Shown here: positions 45,010-53,461 of the stretch, one piece after another
Numbering within the stretch: the first letter of the stretch is position 1
Layout of the letters: every line of letters begins with the position of its first letter
NCBI GenBank assembly: GCA_021732415.1
Contig: JAKFVC010000078.1
Coordinates: 33,395-97,394, forward strand
Reading direction: 5' to 3'
Length of the DNA stretch: 64,000 nucleotides
Source: Planctomycetaceae bacterium
GTDB taxonomy: Bacteria > Planctomycetota > Planctomycetia > Planctomycetales > Planctomycetaceae
Made by a program: the position numbers and the translations under genes
Notes under the pieces: generated by a model
Database searches by the model: none
The model's input: the letters and a program-made list of their open reading frames with translations, nothing else
What the model was told of the DNA's origin: nothing

Positions 45010-46893
45010 ATGTCCGCAGCCGTGACAAAATGTGAGCCGGAAGTTTCCTCCGCAGCGGTCGCGCAGAACAGTGCGTCGGTGCGGCGGGATGCGTTTTATC
45101 TGCCGAGCCAGGGGCAGTCACTGTTTGCCTGGTTGCATACCCCGGCGAATCAGCCCGCTCTCGATCACGGCGTTATCATTTGCTCGCCGTTGGGTTACGA
45201 GCAAGTTCACGCCCATCGCAGCTTGCGGCACCTGGCTGATAGCCTCGCGGATCATGGAATCCCAGCTTTGCGTTTTGACTGGCACGGTACGGGTGATTCC
45301 GCAGGAATTGATGAGGACACAAATCGTTGTGCGACGTGGCAGGCGAATCTGCGCGACGCTGTTGATTGGATGCGGCATGAACTAGGTTGCCGGCAAATCA
45401 GTATCGTCGGCTTCCGGTTGGGGGCGACTTTTGCTGTCCTTGCGACGGAAGAGGTCGAAATTGCGAATCTCGTGTTGTGGGCGCCTGTCACTAATGGGCG
45501 AGCTTTCGTACGTGAGATGACCGCGATCGAACTCACGGCCGAGTTTCGCCCGCCCACCAGCGAAATACCAACTGGCGACATCGAAGCCGGCGGGTTCGTG
45601 ATTAGCAAATTGACGGCCGCAGAGCTATCGCAACTTAATCTCCTGAAGGCGCATCCCTGGTGCCAGCGAGCGTTGATCGTGGGGCGAGACGATATCCCGG
45701 TTGATCTGCGGCTGCATGACCGTTGCGCGAGTTTGGGCTTCCCGGTGGAACAGATTCAAGCACCCGGCTATATCGAGATGATGGCGGAGCCGCATCACAG
45801 TCAAGTTCCGACACGCGCGATTGAGCAAGTGGTGTCGTGGTTCCAGGCACAGATCGCGGTGGAATCGGTCCGGGAATTGAGTCTCGACCTGTCGCAGCTC
45901 GGATCGCATACGGCGACGATGGCGCATCGCCGGGAGTCGACGTCTGCTGGCGAGGGAGCATTGCAGATTCGCGAACATCTGATCCGGATCAGTGCTGAGC
46001 CCGACCTGTTTGGCATCCTCACCGAACCGATCGCGCCTGTGTCCGCGGAACTGCCAATGATCGTCGTGCTGAACTCCGGTTCGGCCTATCACATCGGACC
46101 GAGTCGTTTACACGTGCATCTTACTCGTCAGCTGGCGACGCAGGGTTTTCGCTGCGTGCGGATGGATATTAACGGTCTCGGCGACAGCATTACGAACGAT
46201 CTCACACAAGAGAATGTGACCTATCCGGGCACGGTGTTTCGCGATGTGGAGATTGCGCTCAATGTATTGCAACGTGATTTCGGCATGCAGAAATGCGTGC
46301 TGATGGGGCTTTGTTCCGGAGCCTACGCGGCATTTCAATCGGCGGCGAGTATTACCAATCCCGCCTTGGTGGAAAGTGTGCTGATTAACCCGTTGACATT
46401 CTTCTGGAAGGACGGGATGACGCTGGAGTCGTCTCCGGTCGATGAATTGGTGTTCCAGCATCACTATCTGAGTTCGGCACTGGAACCCAAGAAATGGCTG
46501 AAGCTGCTGAGAGGGCAGACGAAGATTGGGCTCGCGGGAGCCGTGAAGTTGTTGGTGCAGCGATTGCGGCCGACGGTTCGTAAGGTGGACGACGTCAGTG
46601 CAAATAGTTCACTGCCGGCCCGAATTGCGGCCCATCCGTTGCAGGATGATCTACCCGCGGACCTCGCGAGCATCGATCAAGCGAATCGCACCCTGGCGAT
46701 GTTTTTTGCTGTCGGAGATCCGGGCCATAGCATCCTGATGCACAAGGCCAAGAATCAGGCGAATGCGCTGCGGCGAGCGGGGAAACTGCACATCTCGTTT
46801 ATTAAGGATGCCGACCATACGTTCTCGCGTCGCAGTGCGCGGAAGGCGTTGCTGGAGTCGATGCAGGCGTATTTGCACGGGCGATTTGCGTGA
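45010..46893 (+). CDS. Double alpha/beta-hydrolase fusion with non-Ser nucleophile elbows
   Basis: 627 aa from the ATG at 45010. Two alpha/beta-hydrolase domains of about 290 aa in tandem. In the first (VIICSPLGYEQVHAHRSLR, RFDWHGTGDS) the elbow is VGFRLGA with R136 in place of Ser. In the second (VLNSGSAYHIGPSRLHV, RMDINGLGDS) the elbow is MGLCSGA with C435. These match what I remember of the two exosortase-A-system-associated hydrolases (GLRLGA and GLCDxA), here fused. The Cys domain could be a thioesterase or acyltransferase; the Arg domain is probably not catalytic. Last gene of the operon, 13 bp after GH2. Confidence 0.8.
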   Translation: MSAAVTKCEPEVSSAAVAQNSASVRRDAFYLPSQGQSLFAWLHTPANQPALDHGVIICSPLGYEQVHAHRSLRHLADSLADHGIPALRFDWHGTGDSAGIDEDTNRCATWQANLRDAVDWMRHELGCRQISIVGFRLGATFAVLATEEVEIANLVLWAPVTNGRAFVREMTAIELTAEFRPPTSEIPTGDIEAGGFVISKLTAAELSQLNLLKAHPWCQRALIVGRDDIPVDLRLHDRCASLGFPVEQIQAPGYIEMMAEPHHSQVPTRAIEQVVSWFQAQIAVESVRELSLDLSQLGSHTATMAHRRESTSAGEGALQIREHLIRISAEPDLFGILTEPIAPVSAELPMIVVLNSGSAYHIGPSRLHVHLTRQLATQGFRCVRMDINGLGDSITNDLTQENVTYPGTVFRDVEIALNVLQRDFGMQKCVLMGLCSGAYAAFQSAASITNPALVESVLINPLTFFWKDGMTLESSPVDELVFQHHYLSSALEPKKWLKLLRGQTKIGLAGAVKLLVQRLRPTVRKVDDVSANSSLPARIAAHPLQDDLPADLASIDQANRTLAMFFAVGDPGHSILMHKAKNQANALRRAGKLHISFIKDADHTFSRRSARKALLESMQAYLHGRFA

Positions 46894-46901
46894 GTGTCGC
46901 C

Positions 46902-48374
46902 TCAAGCTAAGATTTTGGCAATCGGCTTACCGTGATCGATGTCGAGACGTTTTCGCCCCGGAACTTCCAGACGGCGTGAATCCAAGCCGAGCTGTTTGAG
47001 AATTGTCGCATGGATGTCGGTCACGTAATGGCGATTCTCGACGGCGTGGAAACCGATCTCATCCGTGGCTCCGTGGACGATGCCGCCCTTGATTCCTCCG
47101 CCTGCCATCCAGACTGAGAACCCGTAAATGTGATGGTCTCGTCCGTCCGCGCCCTGTGAGCCCGGTGTGCGGCCGAATTCGCTGGCGAACAACACAATCG
47201 TGGAATCGAGCAATCCACGTTGCTTCAGATCCTTTAAGAGGCCGGCGATCGGCTTATCGACGGCCTTAAAGTTGCGTTCGTGATTGGCCTTCAGTCCGCC
47301 GTGAGCATCCCAGGCTCCGGCCCCCCCTGCTCCATGCTGGACCTGAATGAAGCGGACACCACGCTCCACAAACCGCCGTGCGGCCAGCATCTGCATTCCA
47401 AAGTCCTTCGTCGCGGGATCGTCTAAACCGTAGAGTTCCTGGGTGGCCTTGGTCTCAGTGTTGAGGTCGAGAGTTTCTGGCACTGACGCTTGCATGCGAT
47501 AGGCCAGCTCGTAAGCCTTAATGCGTGCATTCAATGCGGGATCATTGGGATATTCTACTGCCTTGAGTTGATTCAAACGGCCTACGAGATCGAAGCCGAT
47601 TTGCTGTTCGTCGGCACTGAGATCTTTAGCCGGCTTGCCGAAGTCGAGCGGATTCTTAGGGTCGACGCGAATCGGAATCGCGTCGTGAGCCGGGCCGAGA
47701 TAGTGGCCGTCCTTCTTATTCCAATACTCGCGATTGCCCATCGAAATGAACTGCGGCAGGTTATCGTTGAGCGAACCCAAGCCGTAATGGACCCACGCCC
47801 CGAGGGTCGGGAATTCCCCGTCGAGCATGTGCCGGCCGGAATGGAACTGCGTTTGAGCTCCGTGATTGTCGTCGGTCGTAAACATCGAACGGACGACGGC
47901 GATATCATCGATGCAACTGCCGACATGCGGGACCCAGTCACTGAGCTCGATGCCGGCCTGGCCGTACTTCTTAAAGCCGACTTGTAGCGGGTAGAGCTTA
48001 TTACGTTGCTGGCCGTTAGCGTCGTTAATGACGGTGACGCGAGCGAGCTTCAGCTTCTCCGGGTTCTGAGCATCTTTATAAGGCGTTTCGAGGATCGATT
48101 TGCCGGCATACTTTGTTAGCTCCGGCTTCGGGTCGAACGACTCTGCCTGCGAGACGCCGCCGTTCATAAACAACCAGATGACGTTCTTCGCCCGCGGTGT
48201 AAAATGCGGCTTGCCGTCCGGTGGCTGCCAGGTGGATTCGGATTCGGCGCGGAGAACTCCGTCTTGGGCGAGCATGGCTCCTAAAGCAAGTCCAGTGAAT
48301 CCCATGCCGACATCGGCGAGGAAGGAACGACGATGCATGCCGCAAGAATTCGATGAGTAAGGAATTGAATTCAT
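46902..48374 (-). CDS. DUF1501 (sulfatase-like) protein with Tat signal
   Basis: 490 aa, GAGGAG upstream of the ATG at 48374. Twin-arginine start [20 protein letters not shown] at about 14-33. [18 protein letters not shown] corresponds to the family's GGxSQxDTFDPK site. [34 protein letters not shown] and [15 protein letters not shown] are the conserved DUF1501 C-terminal motifs. Paired with the DUF1549/DUF1553 gene upstream. The pair is probably exported to act on a glycan; the substrate is unknown. A family B hairpin fills the gap to its partner. Convergent with the hydrolase gene 8 bp away. Confidence 0.9.
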   Translation of the reverse strand: MNSIPYSSNSCGMHRRSFLADVGMGFTGLALGAMLAQDGVLRAESESTWQPPDGKPHFTPRAKNVIWLFMNGGVSQAESFDPKPELTKYAGKSILETPYKDAQNPEKLKLARVTVINDANGQQRNKLYPLQVGFKKYGQAGIELSDWVPHVGSCIDDIAVVRSMFTTDDNHGAQTQFHSGRHMLDGEFPTLGAWVHYGLGSLNDNLPQFISMGNREYWNKKDGHYLGPAHDAIPIRVDPKNPLDFGKPAKDLSADEQQIGFDLVGRLNQLKAVEYPNDPALNARIKAYELAYRMQASVPETLDLNTETKATQELYGLDDPATKDFGMQMLAARRFVERGVRFIQVQHGAGGAGAWDAHGGLKANHERNFKAVDKPIAGLLKDLKQRGLLDSTIVLFASEFGRTPGSQGADGRDHHIYGFSVWMAGGGIKGGIVHGATDEIGFHAVENRHYVTDIHATILKQLGLDSRRLEVPGRKRLDIDHGKPIAKILA

Positions 48375-48390
48375 GGGGGGAACTCCTCTG

Positions 48391-48458
48391 CCGTAGCCCG
48401 ACTCTCTGAGTCGGGTTGTATTTTACGAAAAGTCCCGACTCAGAGAGTCGGGCTACGG
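48391..48458. repeat. Inverted repeat family B (perfect 25-bp stem)
   Basis: Arms 48391-48415 and 48434-48458 are exact reverse complements with an 18-nt AT-rich loop. It lies between the DUF1553 stop (48460) and the DUF1501 start (48374), ending just before the ribosome-binding site, so it could tune the ratio of the two products. Confidence 0.9.
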
Positions 48459-48459
48459 T

Positions 48460-51400
48460 TTATCGTACCGTGACGAAGTCATTATGGTTAATTAATGCTT
48501 GAATCAAAGTTGTGCGAGCCTGTAACTCAGGATTGGGACGATTCTTAGTCTTGGCGATCGCGGTTAATCGCCCCAGGGCCTCGACGACCGTCGCTTGTTC
48601 TGCGTCTGTCGGTTCTACGCACAGCACCGTCAGGAATGCCGCGCGAATGAAATCGCGGTCGGCGAGAGTGGTCCCACCGGCCGTGATGCGTTGAGTGATC
48701 TTCTCCGCCATCGCCGTCGCGAGCGGGCTGTTCTCCAGCGCGAGTGCTTGCTGCGGCACGATGCTTTCAGAACGGCGATAGCATTCCAGCACGTTGGCAT
48801 CGTCGAACATCTCCAGGAACTTGTGATGTTCGTTGTGGGAGTGAATGAAATAGAGACTCCGACGCCGTGAGGTCTCATCATTGACCGAGAGGGGCGGTCC
48901 TCCGCGAGTCAGGTCGAGTTCACCCGCCAGATGCAACAGGCTGTCACGAACGAGTTGGGCCTCCATGCGGATGGGATTTGTGCGCCACAGGAAATGGTTG
49001 TCGGGATCGGCGGCCAGCATTTCTGGGGTGACGCCCGCACTCGATGACGACATGCGGTACGTGTTCGACGTCACGATGAGGCGGTGGATGTGTTTCATAC
49101 TCCAGCCGTGTTCAATGAATTCGACTGCCAGCCAGTCCACTAACTCGGGATGTGTCGGAAGCGTGCCTTTGCGACCGAAATCGAAGACGGTGGGGACCAG
49201 GGCCCGGCCGAAATGCCGTGACCAGAGGTGATTGACGGCTACCCGAGCGGGGAGCGGATGCCGCGGATCAGTGATCCACTTGGCCAATGCGGATCGTCGT
49301 CCTGTGCTGGTTGGAGGGAACGGCTTCCTGCGGGAGTCTTCGGTTTCCAGGTTGGATTCTAAGGTCTTTAGGGACCCGACTAATGAGGTGTAGGTTTCAC
49401 CGGGAGCGTCAATGGCCTTGCGTGCCGCCTCTTGCGCGGTCTTCGCTGCGGCGACTTTCTTTTCCACGTCAGCACGTTTGTCGGTGGCCGTTTTTAATAG
49501 CTCCAGTTCGGCGGCAGCGACGTCTTCATCGTTTTTAGCCGCCGCGCTGACACGTTCAGCGCGAACCGCGGTGGCAATTAGGGATGCCAGTGTTTCTGGC
49601 GCTGGTTGTTGATGACGCGCACGATCGGCGGCGGCTCGGGCCTGGATCGATGCGGGTTGTGATTCCGCGCTTGCGAGTGCAAATTGCGCCACGACGACAG
49701 CCTGCTTCGCCTGATCAATCGGCAGCGGAACTCCAGCCGGTTTGGACGTGGCCGGATCGACATCGACGAGCATCACCGAGGGCTGCAGTGGACTGAGTTC
49801 AAAGGCCAGGAATTCTGCCTTTGCGTCGTACGTAATTAACTCCAGATGGCCGGCCTGACGAGGCACGGGGAGTCGATAGGCGATGGAATGGGTACCGTTG
49901 ACCACCACATTCAGCAGTGGGCCGCGAACGCGTACGATGAGTTCGTGGGGTTTGTCGAGATCAACGGGGCGGTTTTGAAGTGCACCGGGAGGATAGACAT
50001 AGTTCCCCGCCTGCTTATAAGCGACTTGCGACTTGGGGCCACCGGCGTATGAGCTCAGATAGGCCAGCAATTCGTTCTGTTCAATGACATCAAAATTGAT
50101 GCCGACCGACTTCCAGGTTTCGCCGCCGGTCGGGATGTATTTCAATTTGGCTTCAAAGTCGGCGGGTGGCATCTGCTTGAGCCGCAGCGCGGACCGAGTG
50201 GGCCCGGGATGGGACTGGAGCAGTTTGCCGTTGGCGTAACTCCACATCCCCTCGCGCATTTCCCAGAGGTCGGGTTTTGCCGCAGAGAAATCATCTCGGA
50301 CGAGTGGTTTGGCTTCGGCCACTGGTTTCGGTTCTTCAGCCTTGATGGCGGCGATCTTCGCGGCTTGTTCGGCTTCAACAAGTTTTTTCTGAGCCTCGGC
50401 GAGAGCCGTACGAGCCGTTTCAATACGGCCCTGGGCCGCCTTCAGGTGGGCCTCGGCAATGAATGATCGCAGGCCGGGTTGATATGCCTCAACTGGCAAC
50501 GCGACCGGTTCGATCTTGGTCTCACCCAGCGACAGGAATGCCGGGACGATGGGTTCGATGACGCGGTTCTTGTCGGGGTTGCGATCATCACCTCGGATCA
50601 GCAGGAAAGTCTGGGCGTCGAGGTTGCAATCGAAGGCCCGTGGGATGCCATCCTTCTCGAAGTCGATTTCACCGGGGACGGCGTCGGTGCGGACTTGATA
50701 GGGTTCGAAGAAGGCTCGCATGCGGTGATATTCGACATGCGAGAACGGATCGTACTTGTGATCGTGGCACTTCGCACAATTAAATGTGAGCCCGAGCATC
50801 GCCTTGGCGGTGTGCTCGACGGTTTCATCCAGCCACGTCGTGCGGTTGAACCGGAAGTACTGCCGCGCGAGGAATCCGGAGGCCCGCAAGCGGTCGAGAT
50901 CGTTGGGGTAAAGTTCATCTGCCGCGAGCATCTCGCGCAACATCTGATCGTAGCCTTTATCGGTATTGAGCGACTCGATGATCCAGTCGCGCCAATGCCA
51001 GATGTGCTTTTGCGAGTTGCGGACCTCGGCACCCAGCCCCCACCAGTCGCTGTACCGCCAGATATCCATCCAATGCCGGCCCCAACGTTCGCCATATTGC
51101 GGGCTGTCGAGCAACCGTGTGACGACGGTGTCGTAAGCGCCCGGGGATTCATCCGCGATAAAGGCATCAAGTTGTTCGCGCGTAGGAGGCAGGCCAACGA
51201 GATCGAGAGAGACGCGCCGCAGCCAGACATGTTTGCTGGCCGCGGGCTGTGGTTTCAGGCCCCGCTTGTGGTGCTCGGCAGCGATGAAGGCATCGATGGG
51301 ATTCTTCACCCAGGCCGAGTTTGGGACCGCGGGAACTGCGGGGCGCACCGGCGTCTTGAATGACCAATGATCGCGAGGGTCTCGTTCGGGCTTCTCGTCC

Positions 51401-51753
51401 TGAGGAGCCTTGGCCCCTTGCGCAATCCACGCCTTGAAGGTGGCGATTTCCTCGGGCTTGAGAGGTTCTCCTTCGGGCGGCATCCGCTCGGATTCTTCTT
51501 TGGCGGAGATCCGGTCGAGCAGCGGGCTGTCGGTGCTGTTGCCCGGCTTGATGGCCTCGCCGCTGTCGCCGCCTTTGATGGCCAGAGCGGCTGTGTCGAG
51601 TCGCAATCCGGCAGCCTGTTTGAGGACGCCATGGCAGGCGTAGCATCGCGCCTGGAGGATCGGCTTGATCTGTTTGGCGTAGTCGATCTGGTCGTCGGCG
51701 CTGGCGACGTTGACGCAGAGCAGAATCGCTATCAGGAGTCCTGGAAGCTTCAT
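48460..51753 (-). CDS. DUF1549/DUF1553 protein with cytochrome c domain and insert
   Basis: 1097 aa. Signal peptide at 1-19, heme motif CYACH in QARCYACHGVLKQ near 37-41, DUF1549 at about 145-350 with a second CAKCHDHK, DUF1553 in the C-terminal third (SALAKWITDPRHPLPARV). Between them are Ala/Glu-rich predicted coiled coils (around 440-480 and 720-810) and a concanavalin/DUF1080-like beta-sandwich (about 490-660, WSYANGKLLQSHPGPTR). The insert makes it about 300 aa longer than usual. First gene of the second pair. Probably exported and polysaccharide-related by family; mechanism unknown. Confidence 0.88.
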   Translation of the reverse strand: MKLPGLLIAILLCVNVASADDQIDYAKQIKPILQARCYACHGVLKQAAGLRLDTAALAIKGGDSGEAIKPGNSTDSPLLDRISAKEESERMPPEGEPLKPEEIATFKAWIAQGAKAPQDEKPERDPRDHWSFKTPVRPAVPAVPNSAWVKNPIDAFIAAEHHKRGLKPQPAASKHVWLRRVSLDLVGLPPTREQLDAFIADESPGAYDTVVTRLLDSPQYGERWGRHWMDIWRYSDWWGLGAEVRNSQKHIWHWRDWIIESLNTDKGYDQMLREMLAADELYPNDLDRLRASGFLARQYFRFNRTTWLDETVEHTAKAMLGLTFNCAKCHDHKYDPFSHVEYHRMRAFFEPYQVRTDAVPGEIDFEKDGIPRAFDCNLDAQTFLLIRGDDRNPDKNRVIEPIVPAFLSLGETKIEPVALPVEAYQPGLRSFIAEAHLKAAQGRIETARTALAEAQKKLVEAEQAAKIAAIKAEEPKPVAEAKPLVRDDFSAAKPDLWEMREGMWSYANGKLLQSHPGPTRSALRLKQMPPADFEAKLKYIPTGGETWKSVGINFDVIEQNELLAYLSSYAGGPKSQVAYKQAGNYVYPPGALQNRPVDLDKPHELIVRVRGPLLNVVVNGTHSIAYRLPVPRQAGHLELITYDAKAEFLAFELSPLQPSVMLVDVDPATSKPAGVPLPIDQAKQAVVVAQFALASAESQPASIQARAAADRARHQQPAPETLASLIATAVRAERVSAAAKNDEDVAAAELELLKTATDKRADVEKKVAAAKTAQEAARKAIDAPGETYTSLVGSLKTLESNLETEDSRRKPFPPTSTGRRSALAKWITDPRHPLPARVAVNHLWSRHFGRALVPTVFDFGRKGTLPTHPELVDWLAVEFIEHGWSMKHIHRLIVTSNTYRMSSSSAGVTPEMLAADPDNHFLWRTNPIRMEAQLVRDSLLHLAGELDLTRGGPPLSVNDETSRRRSLYFIHSHNEHHKFLEMFDDANVLECYRRSESIVPQQALALENSPLATAMAEKITQRITAGGTTLADRDFIRAAFLTVLCVEPTDAEQATVVEALGRLTAIAKTKNRPNPELQARTTLIQALINHNDFVTVR

Positions 51754-51797
51754 CGATGCGTTGCTTTCTACCGAAATCGTCTCACAGAATTTGAACT

Positions 51798-52008
51798 AGG
51801 CGAGCTGGGTGGCGTAAGCCAAATGCACTCGCTTTGAAGGAATTCCGTGTCAATTCTGTGTTTGACTCAATCAGCCGGCACGCGTTAGCGTCCGGTTTCC
51901 GCTGGAAATTCGAGTCGATTGTTGCCCGAACCGTGGGCTAACGCCTCACGGCTGATTTGTCTAATGGCTAAAGCGAGTACCATTTGGTTTACGCCGCCGG
52001 GCTCGCCT
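51798..52008. repeat. Nested composite: family E around family D copy 3
   Basis: Outer family E arms (51798-51820 and 51986-52008) enclose a complete family D element (51868-51960) whose loop holds CGAGTCGATTGTT. Lies between two minus-strand gene pairs (51754-52018). A second clear case of one repeat family inside another. Confidence 0.88.
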
Positions 52009-52018
52009 GGTTAGTCGT

Positions 52019-53461
52019 TTATAGGATCTCTTCAATCACCTTACCGTGAATTTCCGTCAGCCGCTCTTTGCGTCCCTGGTGCAGATAGCTGAGTTCATCC
52101 TGCTCCAATCCCATCAGTTGCAAAATCGTCGTGTGGATGTCACGGAAGTGATACGGTGAGTCGATCGCTTTCAGCCCGATGTCGTCCGTCGCGCCGATCG
52201 TCTGGCCTCCTTGCACACCGCCCCCTGCCATCCACATGGTGAAGCCCAGTGCGTGATGATCGCGGCCTTTGCCATCCTGGGCTTCCGGCGAGCGGCCGAA
52301 TTCTCCACCCCACACGACCAGCGTCGAATCCAGCAGTCCGCGGCGTTTGAGGTCTTGCAGCAACCCAGCAATCGGGCGATCGACCTTGGCCGCCATCCGA
52401 TTGTGATTTTCTTCGATGTTGCCGTGAGCATCCCACTGCAGATTGGCGGCTCCTCCCCCCGAAACGACGACCGAGAACCGCACGCCGTTTTCCACCAGAC
52501 GCCGGGCCATCAGACAGCGGCGTCCATAGTCGTCGGTGGGTTCGGTGCCGACTCCGTAGAGATCGAGAGTTTCCTTGGTTTCCCCCGCCAGGTTAAAGAC
52601 ATCGGGGGCTTGAGTCTGCATCTTAAAGGCGAGTTCGTAGGAATTAATGCGGGCGGAGAGTTCGTCGTCCTGATCGACGTTTCCGGCCAGATTGAGTTCA
52701 CGAATGAGTTCAACAGTTTGACGTCGCTCGGACAGCGAAATGCCGGGTGGCAAATTGAGATTACGGACCGGAGTGGCACCCGGCCGGAACATGGTCGGTT
52801 GATAGAGGGCGGGCAAGAAGCCGTTGCCGTACATCGGCTGCCCCCCTTCGAGAGCCCCGTTCGGATCGGGCATCACGACATAGGCGGGCAGCGAATCGCT
52901 CTCGGATCCGAGGCCGTAAACCATCCACGAACCCATGCTCGGAAATCCGGGCACGGTGCGGCCACTGAGCAGTTCATACTGCGCTGCGGAATGGACGACC
53001 TTGTCGCAATAGCACGAACGAATGATCGCGAGATCGTCGACACAACCTGCGGTGTGCGGAAAAATGTCCGAGACTTCGATCCCGCTTTGGCCATACTTCT
53101 GAAAGGTGCGTTTGCTGGCGAGGAGTCGGGCGTCGGGCTTAATAAACTGATAGTCGGCTTTGCCAAACTCAGCGGGCCGTGGCTGGCCATCCAACTTGGT
53201 GAGCAGCGGTTTCGGATCAAAGGTTTCGAGGTGGCTGGGGCCACCGGCCATAAACAGGAAGATGACCGATTTGGCCTTGGCCGTCTTGATGTGTGGCGGC
53301 TTAGGAGCGAGGGGGTTCGCGGCGTATGCCTGTCGACCCTCGTTCGCGAGCATTGAAGCCAACGCGAGACTGCCGAAGCCACAGAAAGATTCCTGGAGCA
53401 TCTGACGGCGCGTCGTCGGTCGATAGGGCTGGTAGTGCATGTTTCTCGAATTACTTGACAT
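52019..53461 (-). CDS. DUF1501 (sulfatase-like) protein
   Basis: 480 aa from an ATG at 53461 that overlaps the stop of the upstream DUF1553 gene; an ATG at 53440 is an alternative. Tat-like signal TTRRQMLQESFCGFGSLALA at about 16-35. FMAGGPSHLETFDPKPLL is the GGxSxxDTFDPK site, and FSVVVSGGGAANLQWDAHGN, VVWGGEFGRSPEAQ and DHHALGFTMWMAGGGVQGG are the conserved C-terminal motifs. It ends LHQGRKERLTEIHGKVI, typical of the subfamily. Overlap with its DUF1549/DUF1553 partner implies translational coupling, in contrast to the other two pairs. Confidence 0.9.
   Translation of the reverse strand: MSSNSRNMHYQPYRPTTRRQMLQESFCGFGSLALASMLANEGRQAYAANPLAPKPPHIKTAKAKSVIFLFMAGGPSHLETFDPKPLLTKLDGQPRPAEFGKADYQFIKPDARLLASKRTFQKYGQSGIEVSDIFPHTAGCVDDLAIIRSCYCDKVVHSAAQYELLSGRTVPGFPSMGSWMVYGLGSESDSLPAYVVMPDPNGALEGGQPMYGNGFLPALYQPTMFRPGATPVRNLNLPPGISLSERRQTVELIRELNLAGNVDQDDELSARINSYELAFKMQTQAPDVFNLAGETKETLDLYGVGTEPTDDYGRRCLMARRLVENGVRFSVVVSGGGAANLQWDAHGNIEENHNRMAAKVDRPIAGLLQDLKRRGLLDSTLVVWGGEFGRSPEAQDGKGRDHHALGFTMWMAGGGVQGGQTIGATDDIGLKAIDSPYHFRDIHTTILQLMGLEQDELSYLHQGRKERLTEIHGKVIEEIL

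Noticed and set aside
52211..53356. 381-codon plus-strand frame opposite the third DUF1501 gene
   Set aside because: Antisense shadow of a gene with full family motifs.
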